DNA of 5,096 bases from contig DAAK01000114.1 in assembly GCA_001701075.1 (NCBI GenBank), positions 997-6,092 on the forward strand, read 5' to 3'. Shown piece after piece: positions 1-5,067 of this stretch. This stretch comes from Bacteroidales bacterium GP3. Its GTDB lineage: Bacteria; Bacteroidota; Bacteroidia; Bacteroidales; Muribaculaceae. Made by a program: the position numbers and the translations under genes. Position 1 is the first letter of the stretch; the number at the start of each line of letters is the position of its first letter. Below the pieces are notes generated by a model. That model saw nothing but the letters and a program-made list of their open reading frames with translations. It ran no database searches and had not been told where the DNA came from.

Positions 1-529
1 TGACGCTCTTCGACACATTGACCATCACTATATATAGAGCGTAGGTCAAAGCTGAAATCATCACCAGCAGGCATCCGAACATACTGAGCGTTGCATCGCC
101 TTGGGGCTTCATCAGCAGGAACAACCCTGCTCCCATCACTACGAGGCAAATCACTGTCGAGATACTGAATTTCTCATGGAAAAACATTATCATCATCACA
201 GCTACCATCACCGGATATACAAACAATAGCGTGGATGCCACCCCGGAGTTCATGTAATTGTAGCTTTCAAAGAGAGCAAGCGAAGAAAGAGCCATCAACG
301 CTCCGAGGATCATTGTAGGCACTATCTCCTCCCTTTTGAGAGAGAAAGATTTTTTTCTTATTGCCATGATGATGGCAAGCACCGGAAGACCCATGAGATA
401 TCGGAACAGCAGCACTGACACCGGATTCATGCCATCGCCATAGAGAGGGACGGCAAAAGCCGGATTCGTACCATAGGCAGCGGCAGCCAAAGCCGCCAGC
501 CCATATCCTTTTACTTTATCTAATGACAT
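1..529 (-). CDS. EamA/DMT-family transporter, 3' part cut off by window edge
   Basis: This is an inner-membrane carrier of the drug/metabolite transporter superfamily (EamA fold, usually ten helices in two repeated five-helix domains, about 290-300 residues). The window holds the first 176 residues, without stop or frameshift. Seen in the translation: a hydrophobic first helix (about residues 8-29) with the small-residue stretch AALAAAAYGTNPAFA; a second helix with the RYLMGLP segment (43-49); a third (about 71-88) followed by ESYNYMNSGVAST (88-100), typical of the first EamA repeat; then a fourth helix ending in FFHEKFS (116-122) and a fifth near 124-140. The second EamA repeat begins at about 150. 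The substrate cannot be deduced; the family carries amino acids, purines and other metabolites. The start at 529 follows a block of tandem repeats by one base and has no Shine-Dalgarno sequence. It lies on the same strand as, and downstream of, the permease gene, but the 214-bp repeat-filled gap argues against tight coupling. Confidence 0.9.
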   Translation of the reverse strand, partial: MSLDKVKGYGLAALAAAAYGTNPAFAVPLYGDGMNPVSVLLFRYLMGLPVLAIIMAIRKKSFSLKREEIVPTMILGALMALSSLALFESYNYMNSGVASTLLFVYPVMVAVMMIMFFHEKFSISTVICLVVMGAGLFLLMKPQGDATLSMFGCLLVMISALTYALYIVMVNVSKSV

Positions 530-530
530 A

Positions 531-649
531 ATTAAGAATTGAAAATTGATAATTATCATGATTAAGAATTGATAATTGATAATTATCATGATTAAGAATT
601 AGAATTGATAATTATCATGATTAGGAATTGATAATTGATAAATATCATG
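531..649. repeat. Four tandem copies of a ~30-bp AT-rich unit
   Basis: Copies run 531-560, 561-590, 591-619 (one base shorter) and 620-649. Each begins ATTARGAATT and ends in ATCATG. Copies 1-3 each contain the perfect 12-bp palindrome TGATAATTATCA (547-558, 577-588, 606-617); in copy 4 (636-647) one base breaks the symmetry. The unit looks like three decamers in a row, so the block continues naturally into the 10-bp repeats to its right. It ends one base before the start codon of the EamA-type transporter and would form its 5' leader or promoter region. Function is unknown. No spacers separate the copies, so it is not a CRISPR array. Confidence 0.9.
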
Positions 650-689
650 ATTAATCATGTTAAATCATGATAAAACATGATAAATCAAG
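650..689. repeat. Degenerate 10-bp tandem repeats
   Basis: Four decamers follow one another: ATTAATCATG, TTAAATCATG, ATAAAACATG and ATAAATCAAG. They share an A/T-rich front and, in three of four, a CATG end, which is also the end of the 30-bp units on the left. They look like a decayed or ancestral form of the same array. Nothing else is seen in this stretch. Confidence 0.75.
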
Positions 690-742
690 AAACCTGATAG
701 CTGAAACCTGATAACTGATAACTGACAACTGATAGCTGAAAC
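689..742. repeat. Heptamer tandem array at 3' end of permease gene
   Basis: Seven complete heptamers and a five-base remnant stand in perfect phase. Types GAAACCT (689, 703), GATAGCT (696, 731), GATAACT (710, 717) and GACAACT (724) alternate, ending with GAAAC at 738-742. The array stops one base before the complement of the permease stop codon (744-746), so in the minus-strand transcript it follows the stop almost directly. It does not form a GC-rich hairpin with a U run and so does not look like an intrinsic terminator. Function is unknown. Confidence 0.88.
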
Positions 743-743
743 G

Positions 744-2444
744 TCACACCATCAATGCCACAGCGATACCCCCGAATATAAGCAGGAAGTTGCTGACTGC
801 GTATGTCACTGTATATCCCATTGCAGGAAGAGTACTGTCAAGATTGTCCTGTATGGCACCTAAAGCAGCCACAGCATTGCGCCCTCCGGCTACACATCCA
901 AGCGTCACGGCTATTGGGAATCGGAAGATATAGTGTCCTATGAAGATTGATATGATCAAAGGAAGCGTAGTGCAAAGAATCCCAATGAAGAAGAGCCCAA
1001 TTCCGGCTTCCTGAAGTCCGGAAATAAATGTAGGTCCAGCCGCCAAACCTACAATTGCGATAAAGAGATTAAGGCCGACATTGTCGAGAACCCATACTAC
1101 AGAAGAGGGAATACGTCCTAATGTAGGGCGACGGTTGCGAAGCCATCCGAAGAAAAGGCCTGCGAGCAGTGCGCCCCCACTCGTGGTCAGCGATATGGGC
1201 ACTCCTTTAAAATGATAGCACAATGCACCTATGAAGCATCCGATAGCAACTCCGAAACTTAGGAATGCCACATCGGTGGTCTCCGTCTTGCGGTCAGGAT
1301 AACCAATTTCTCCAATTGCTTGCTCTACATCTTTCTGCAGACCTACAAGAGTCAACACATCACCCTGCTCCAGCACTGTGCGCTTATGAAGAGGAATCTT
1401 GACATCGTTGCGAACAAGGCTTTTCACCAATACTCCACTCATATAGTCGGAATTACGAAGCTCCCCAAAAGTCATGCCTGCTGCTCCATGTTTCGACACT
1501 GTGACTGGTAGATTCTCTGCCTCGAAGTTCATCAATTCATGGTCTACTACTTCTTGTCCGATGATTGTGGCTTCGTTGACTACAGTCTCACGACGCCCTC
1601 CAATCACTAAGATATCGCCACGACGCACCTTAACATCAGGCTCCACATCTACCACTTCACCTCCAACACGCAACCGCTCTACAAATAGACGATGGCCGAG
1701 CCTTCTTAGCTCTTCTTCTATCTCAGAAACAGTACGGGGGCGACGGAAGAAACCCGATTCGGCTTTATAAGCACGGAAGGAGACTGGGCGATTAGCTACT
1801 ATCTTACCCGGTTCGGCGGCAAATTCCCCTTCTTCCATCTCTGCTTCAATCTCTGCAATCTGCTGCTTTGCCTTATCAAGGCCTCCACAAAGCTTTGGAC
1901 CGAGGTTTGCAACAATCCAAGCTGCTCCGATGGTGCCAAAGATATATGTGACAGCGTATGCCGAGGGTATCATTCCAACGAGTGATTTCTTTAGCTCCGG
2001 GTCTATTTTCATTGTGGATATCATATCTGAGCCAACACCAATTGACGCAGAGATGGTCTGAGATCCTGCAAATAGTCCGATTGCTGTGCCTGTATTATAA
2101 CCCATCAATCTGGCTGCGACTATGCAGGTTGCAATACAGATGATACATTCTACAGTAGCGAATAGTATCTGCTTTACCCCATCGCCTTTCAAGCCACGGA
2201 AAAACTGCGGGCCCACGCGATATCCAATTGCAAAGAGGAAGAGCAGGAAACTCACTGTCTTCAATGGCTCAGCAATAGGAATGTCGAGCTGACCTATCAG
2301 CACTCCGACGAGAAGCGTAGCAGTGACCGGGCCAAGAGAAAAACTCTTTATCTTAAGGTTTCCAAGCCAGAAACCAATACCAAGAGTCAGAAAGAGAGGT
2401 ATAGCAGGATTCTCTCGAAAGAGATCAATAAAGTAGTCGATCAT
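744..2444 (-). CDS. AspT/YidE-type aspartate-alanine exchanger family permease with two RCK_C domains
   Basis: A 566-residue inner-membrane permease of the aspartate:alanine exchanger family, whose characterised member AspT swaps aspartate for alanine; the substrate here is unproven. Order seen: an N-terminal membrane half (about 13-180) with GYRVGPQFFRGL (74-85) and GLFAGSQTISASIG (123-136); a charged linker (about 188-215); two cytoplasmic TrkA_C/RCK_C domains (about 220-300 and 305-385), each with a RRGDILVIGG- or EQGDVLTLVG-type strand (275-283, 359-368); and a C-terminal membrane half (about 390-566) that repeats the first, with AIVGLAAGPTFISGL (463-477) and GCVAGGRNAVAALG (516-529). This repeat-RCK-repeat plan is diagnostic. 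The frame is open upstream to 2534, but the extra 30 residues come from low-complexity heptamer DNA and do not resemble the family. The ATG at 2444 gives the expected MIDYFIDLFRENPAIPLFLTLG-like beginning. No aspartate decarboxylase, the usual AspT partner, is visible. It lies 110 bp downstream of pncB. Confidence 0.92.
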   Translation of the reverse strand: MIDYFIDLFRENPAIPLFLTLGIGFWLGNLKIKSFSLGPVTATLLVGVLIGQLDIPIAEPLKTVSFLLFLFAIGYRVGPQFFRGLKGDGVKQILFATVECIICIATCIVAARLMGYNTGTAIGLFAGSQTISASIGVGSDMISTMKIDPELKKSLVGMIPSAYAVTYIFGTIGAAWIVANLGPKLCGGLDKAKQQIAEIEAEMEEGEFAAEPGKIVANRPVSFRAYKAESGFFRRPRTVSEIEEELRRLGHRLFVERLRVGGEVVDVEPDVKVRRGDILVIGGRRETVVNEATIIGQEVVDHELMNFEAENLPVTVSKHGAAGMTFGELRNSDYMSGVLVKSLVRNDVKIPLHKRTVLEQGDVLTLVGLQKDVEQAIGEIGYPDRKTETTDVAFLSFGVAIGCFIGALCYHFKGVPISLTTSGGALLAGLFFGWLRNRRPTLGRIPSSVVWVLDNVGLNLFIAIVGLAAGPTFISGLQEAGIGLFFIGILCTTLPLIISIFIGHYIFRFPIAVTLGCVAGGRNAVAALGAIQDNLDSTLPAMGYTVTYAVSNFLLIFGGIAVALMV

Positions 2445-2452
2445 AGTATTAA

Positions 2453-2480
2453 TTTTGAATAATGAATTTTGAATTTTGAA
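2453..2480. repeat. Four AT-rich heptamers in the permease leader
   Basis: TTTTGAA (2453), TAATGAA (2460), TTTTGAA (2467) and TTTTGAA (2474) follow without gaps, starting eight bases upstream of the permease start codon on the minus strand. They fill the place where a ribosome binding site would be; no Shine-Dalgarno sequence is present. This DNA is also what gives the false N-terminal extension of the permease reading frame. Confidence 0.8.
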
Positions 2481-2549
2481 TGAAATGCTGTGAAATATAT
2501 CGAATATGGGAGACCATCTAAAATAATTCAACAATCAAAATTCAAAATT
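2465..2549. repeat. Imperfect inverted repeat between pncB and the permease gene
   Basis: The 17 bases at 2465-2481 are the reverse complement of 2533-2549 with one mismatch, leaving a 51-base loop. A minus-strand transcript running from pncB into the permease gene could fold a long A-U stem here. The arms belong to two separate heptamer arrays, so the symmetry could simply follow from both being built of TTTTGAA/TTCAAAA units. It lacks the GC stem and U tail of an intrinsic terminator. Confidence 0.6.
2492..2522 (-). promoter_or_regulatory. Candidate Bacteroidetes-type promoter for the permease gene
   Basis: On the minus strand TTTA (2522-2519) is followed after 19 bases by TATATTTC (2499-2492). 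The known primary-sigma pattern of Bacteroidetes is TTTG, 19-21 bases, TAnnTTTG, so three of four and five of six defined positions match at the right spacing. Transcription would start near 2485, giving a leader of about 40 bases before the permease ATG at 2444. Short AT-rich motifs arise easily by chance here, so this is tentative. Confidence 0.35.
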
Positions 2550-2561
2550 ACATATTACATA
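2527..2561. repeat. Heptamer array that includes the pncB stop codon
   Basis: Five heptamers in phase: TTCAACA (2527), ATCAAAA (2534), TTCAAAA (2541), TTACATA (2548) and TTACATA (2555). The last exact copy overlaps the pncB gene: its TTA (2555-2557) is the complement of the pncB TAA stop, and the following bases encode the terminal Asn-Met. The array thus reaches into coding sequence and supplies the stop. Confidence 0.75.
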
Positions 2562-3760
2562 TTAAGATGGAGGGCTTCCATAAAACGCTTCACTGTCGCG
2601 ATATCTCCTGAATATTTGCCATGGTCTTCCGAAAGCTTGCAAGTATCGCAGAAGAAGGGCCAGGATTCTGTGATTTTCACTGCAAGAAGTTTGATTACTA
2701 TATTCATCGGTTTTACTCCCGGGAAGTCGTTGGTGAAGTGAGTTCCAATACCAAATGAAGGAATGCATTTGTCGGATGCATATTTTTGGATTTCTATAGC
2801 CTCATCCACATTCAATCCATTGCTGAAGATCACTTGCTTGGTGCGCGGGTCGATATTAAGACTCTTATATTTGTCGACTATAAGGTCGAGTTGCTCATAA
2901 TTGTCGCCACTGTCTACACGTAGACCCTTGAACATGTTGGCATAGTCTTCCGAAAAGTTCAGGCTGAAAATTCGCCAGCCGTATGTATCATAGAGGAATG
3001 TGCCGAGTGCTCCGCGGTAGGTGTTCGACCATACTTTCATTGCAAGATGGTTGGCCATTTGCGGACCATACATGCCGGCAATTGCGCTTATCATCTCATG
3101 AGCCATTGTTCCTATGGGCATTACGTCGTATTTCATCGCAAAGTAGACATTGCTGGTGCCCACAAACTTCCCTGCACATTTCTTTGCGCGGTCGCATTCT
3201 GCCATAGCCCTCACCACGGTGTCTTGTGCTTCAAATGATGCACGCCGGCGCGTACCCATATCGCTGAAAGAGCAGCCGGCTTCAAGAAGCCTCTCCCCTT
3301 TTGCGAATGTCTTGACAAAATAAGCATCATAATCGAGAGTCTCCGATTGGCCGGTCATCATATAATATAGTTCGGAAATGATGGCAAGCACTTTCACTTC
3401 GAGAAGGATTGTGTCGCTCCAATTCCCCTCGAAGTCTACACTGAGATGGCCCTCTTTGTCTTGATCTACTTTCACCCAGCGGCTGTCGTAGCGGAAACCC
3501 TTGAGGAAAGTGTAAAACCAATCAGGAATATAATAGCAACGACGGCGCATGAAAGCCACTTCTTCATCAGTGATGACGAGATTTTCAAGCAATTTTATTT
3601 GATGTCTTAGTTCATCAGCAAATCCTTTTGGATAGACGGTATTGTTTCGGTCGATGAAGCGATAGCGCACCTGAGTGCGGGGATAATTGTCTATCACCGC
3701 GCAACACATCGTGAACTTATAAAGATCATCATCCGTAAAATGATTTATTATCTGGCGCAT
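2555..3760 (-). CDS. pncB: Nicotinate phosphoribosyltransferase
   Basis: Cytoplasmic enzyme of the Preiss-Handler route: it joins nicotinate to PRPP, with ATP hydrolysis, to give nicotinate mononucleotide for NAD synthesis. From the chosen start the protein has 401 residues, close to the 400 of the E. coli enzyme. Family marks seen: DDDLYKFTM near the N-terminus (10-18), SFSDMGTRRRAS (164-175), GTSNVYFA (201-208), PIGTMAHE (215-222) with His221 in the position of the active-site histidine phosphorylated during catalysis, RVDSGD (281-286), FSNGLN (312-317), GIGTHFTND (337-345) and CKLSEDHGK (374-382). The frame continues upstream to 3838, but those 26 extra residues are read from palindromic leader DNA and are not family-like; the ATG at 3760 gives the usual beginning. 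It faces a Nudix-type regulator gene divergently across 281 bp, which suggests local control of NAD salvage. Its last two residues and stop codon lie in a heptamer repeat. No truncation or lost motif was noticed. Confidence 0.96.
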   Translation of the reverse strand: MRQIINHFTDDDLYKFTMCCAVIDNYPRTQVRYRFIDRNNTVYPKGFADELRHQIKLLENLVITDEEVAFMRRRCYYIPDWFYTFLKGFRYDSRWVKVDQDKEGHLSVDFEGNWSDTILLEVKVLAIISELYYMMTGQSETLDYDAYFVKTFAKGERLLEAGCSFSDMGTRRRASFEAQDTVVRAMAECDRAKKCAGKFVGTSNVYFAMKYDVMPIGTMAHEMISAIAGMYGPQMANHLAMKVWSNTYRGALGTFLYDTYGWRIFSLNFSEDYANMFKGLRVDSGDNYEQLDLIVDKYKSLNIDPRTKQVIFSNGLNVDEAIEIQKYASDKCIPSFGIGTHFTNDFPGVKPMNIVIKLLAVKITESWPFFCDTCKLSEDHGKYSGDIATVKRFMEALHLNM

Positions 3761-3767
3761 ACTTAAG

Positions 3768-3799
3768 TTTAATTGATAATTAAATCCGGAAACCGGATT
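3768..3799 (-). promoter_or_regulatory. Two adjoining palindromes in the pncB leader
   Basis: Immediately upstream of the pncB start are two perfect short inverted repeats. One is TTTAATT-GAT-AATTAAA at 3768-3784, the other AATCCGG-AAA-CCGGATT at 3783-3799, and they share two bases. In the transcript the second would form a seven-pair hairpin with a three-base loop and a CCGG core, the only GC-rich stem in the gap. The first ends seven bases before the ATG and could cover the ribosome landing site. They could be a protein operator, an mRNA structure affecting translation, or chance; no known riboswitch consensus is recognised. Confidence 0.5.
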
Positions 3800-3854
3800 C
3801 TGGAATCTAACTTTAACAATTAAACTCATAAGATGCAAAAATGTTCAGCTTTAA

Positions 3855-3871
3855 TGATAATTAGACTATCA
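3855..3871. promoter_or_regulatory. Imperfect 17-bp palindrome in the divergent gap
   Basis: The half-sites TGATA and TATCA are exact inverse complements, with a further T/A match inside and a seven-base centre (AATTAGAC core). It lies between the pncB start and the stronger palindrome at 3938-3960, close to where pncB transcription might begin. The sequence is AT-rich and could be chance; it is listed as a second possible operator. Confidence 0.25.
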
Positions 3872-3876
3872 ATTCT

Positions 3877-3907
3877 CCAATGTATTGGTAGTTTATTTAA
3901 GTAAAAA
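3877..3907 (-). promoter_or_regulatory. Weak candidate promoter for pncB
   Basis: On the minus strand TTTT (3907-3904) is followed by 19 bases and then TACATTGG (3884-3877), which matches the Bacteroidetes TTTG / TAnnTTTG pattern at three of four and five of six positions. It would give a leader of roughly 110 bases containing the palindromes at 3855-3871 and 3768-3799. No convincing promoter for the plus-strand gene was found in the same gap. Confidence 0.2.
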
Positions 3908-3937
3908 AAACACTATCTTCAAAACATTTCAGCCACT

Positions 3938-3960
3938 CCAGGTGTAATAATTACACATGG
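3938..3960. promoter_or_regulatory. Candidate operator: 23-bp imperfect palindrome
   Basis: The core is a perfect 15-bp palindrome, GTGTAAT and ATTACAC around a single central A (3942-3956). Outside one G/A mismatch the symmetry resumes with CCA on the left and TGG on the right, so 10 of 11 base pairs of each arm match. It stands 81 bp before the start of the Nudix regulator gene and 177 bp before pncB on the other side, where a divergent regulator would bind. The size and symmetry suit a dimeric winged-helix protein, and the neighbouring NrtR-type regulator is the natural candidate. The family consensus was not compared, so binding is inference. Confidence 0.55.
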
Positions 3961-3980
3961 TGATTAGTTCTCCCCTCCTC

Positions 3981-4041
3981 ACAACTTAACAACCCCACAA
4001 CCAACAACCCAACAACCTAACAACCCAACAACCAACAACCC
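3981..4041 (+). repeat. AC-only octamer/heptamer array abutting the regulator start codon
   Basis: Eight units based on ACAACYYA follow without gaps and end exactly at the base before the ATG at 4042: starts at 3981, 3989, 3997, 4004, 4012, 4020, 4028 and 4035, five of 8 bases and three of 7. The array contains no G and only a few T, so the leader RNA should be unstructured and has no Shine-Dalgarno sequence. The complementary strand has seven runs of two to four G spaced by 4-6 bases. A similar array follows the downstream gene at 5068-5096. Confidence 0.92.
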
Positions 4042-4734
4042 ATGGAAGAAAAACAATACTGTTATAAATATCCACACCCGGCAGTCACTACCGACTGCGT
4101 CATCTTCGGATTCGACGGAAATGAACTTAAAGTGCTCCTCGTAGAGCGCGGTATCGAACCATTCAAAGGATGCTGGGCACTACCTGGAGGTTTCCTTAAC
4201 CCCTACGAATCCGCTGAAACTGGAGCACTCCGCGAACTGAAAGAAGAAACTGGAATCAAGAATGCATACATCGAGCAACTCCACACCTACTCCACTCCTG
4301 ACCGTGATCCACGCGAGCGTGTGATCACCATTGCATATATTGCCCTTGTAAAACTACAGGAAGTGAAGGGAGGCGATGACGCAGCAGATGCAAAATGGTT
4401 TCCGGTCAACAATACACCAAAACTCGCTTTCGACCATGACCTTATACTTCGCGATGCCCTTTGCCGACTACGTGAGAGAATCCATTTCCATCCCATTGGC
4501 TACGACCTGCTTCCGGAAAAATTCACTATGAAAGCGCTCCAGACTCTCTATGAAGCTGTTTTGGGAGTGCATTTCGACCGCCGCAATTTCGCAAAAAAAA
4601 TGCAACACCTCGACATCCTTATCCAACTCGACGAAACCATCTGGCCAACTCCCAAAAGAGAAGCCAAACTATTCAAATTCAACCTTGAAAAATACAACGA
4701 GTTGAAACGTCGTGGTTTCCGTCTGGAGTTCTGA
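4042..4734 (+). CDS. NrtR-family Nudix/winged-helix transcriptional regulator
   Basis: A 230-residue cytoplasmic protein of two parts. The N-terminal Nudix domain (about 12-150) has an intact Nudix box, G50-x5-E56-x7-R64-E65-L66-K67-E68-E69-T70-G71-I72, preceded by WALPGGF (45-51). The C-terminal part (about 155-230) carries LLPEKFTMKALQTLYEAVLG (161-180), RRNFAKKM and a closing FKFNLEKYNEL segment, the winged-helix DNA-binding region of NrtR-type regulators, absent from ordinary Nudix hydrolases. NrtR proteins repress NAD-synthesis genes and are released by NAD-related nucleotides such as ADP-ribose; Bacteroidetes relatives such as AraR control sugar use instead. The head-to-head position with pncB favours NAD control, and the palindrome at 3938-3960 is a likely site. 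Because all box residues are present, hydrolytic activity may remain. The start at 4042 is fixed by the repeat array ending just before it and by the typical MEEK-YKYPHPAVTTD opening. It overlaps the next gene by one base (TGATG). Confidence 0.88.
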   Translation: MEEKQYCYKYPHPAVTTDCVIFGFDGNELKVLLVERGIEPFKGCWALPGGFLNPYESAETGALRELKEETGIKNAYIEQLHTYSTPDRDPRERVITIAYIALVKLQEVKGGDDAADAKWFPVNNTPKLAFDHDLILRDALCRLRERIHFHPIGYDLLPEKFTMKALQTLYEAVLGVHFDRRNFAKKMQHLDILIQLDETIWPTPKREAKLFKFNLEKYNELKRRGFRLEF

Positions 4735-5063
4735 TGAAAAAGCATCCTATCATAATAAAAAGCCGGCTGATGCCAAAAGGATACTGCATGAATCTTTTTG
4801 GCACATTATGGACACGCGACAAGAGCTGGATAGACAGTAATGTAATCAATCATGAGCGTATCCATACTGCGCAGCAGCGTGAATTGCTTTTCATCCCCTT
4901 TTATATATTATATGTAGTGGAGTGGTTGATTAGGCTTATTCAGTATCGCTCATGGGATAAAGCCTACAGAAACATATCTTTCGAGCGGGAAGCCTATACC
5001 CACGGCCATGACCTCGAATACCTAAAAACCCGACCCCACTATTCATTCCTCCAATATCTCTAA
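4734..5063 (+). CDS. Small HExxH-motif membrane protein of unknown function
   Basis: A 109-residue basic protein without a recognised name. Visible: no signal peptide; a soluble N-terminal part (1-38); NHERIHTAQQREL (39-51), which contains a zinc-protease-like HExxH motif at His40-Glu41-His44; a hydrophobic helix directly after it (about 51-69, LLFIPFYILYVVEWLIRLI); and SFEREAY (82-88), whose Glu84 or Glu86 could be a third metal ligand. This layout resembles a stripped-down membrane metallopeptidase core (compare M48/M56 proteins), but the size is much smaller and catalysis is unproven. The ATG shares its A with the stop of the regulator gene, so the two are very probably cotranscribed and translationally coupled. 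A link to the regulator's pathway is unknown. The stop is followed after four bases by an AC-rich octamer array. Confidence 0.75.
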   Translation: MKKHPIIIKSRLMPKGYCMNLFGTLWTRDKSWIDSNVINHERIHTAQQRELLFIPFYILYVVEWLIRLIQYRSWDKAYRNISFEREAYTHGHDLEYLKTRPHYSFLQYL

Positions 5064-5067
5064 TCTA

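Noticed and set aside
531..742. Possible CRISPR array
   Set aside because: The repeats are directly adjacent without unique spacers, and no cas gene is present.
1320..2143. Plus-strand open frames at 1320-1511, 1474-1770 and 1958-2143
   Set aside because: They lie antisense inside the well-supported permease gene and their translations show no domain or plausible composition.
2506..2517. Small hairpin ATGG-GAGA-CCAT between pncB and the permease gene
   Set aside because: Only four base pairs; expected by chance, and the GNRA-like loop is on the strand opposite to the genes.
2445..2534. Upstream extension of the permease reading frame by 30 residues
   Set aside because: The added residues are read from the AT-rich heptamer DNA and do not resemble the family; the ATG at 2444 gives the normal N-terminus.
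2465..2549. Intrinsic terminator after pncB
   Set aside because: The stem is nearly all A-U with a 51-base loop and no U run follows in the transcript direction.
2490..3521. Open frames at 2490-2741, 2562-2768, 2983-3207, 3047-3238 and 3327-3521
   Set aside because: All overlap pncB in other frames, and pncB is intact with every family motif; these are shadows.
3761..3838. Upstream extension of pncB by 26 residues
   Set aside because: It crosses two palindromes and lacks family similarity; starting at 3760 gives 401 residues, the usual length.
4287..4745. Minus-strand open frames at 4287-4496 and 4548-4745
   Set aside because: They are antisense to the Nudix regulator and have no recognisable features.
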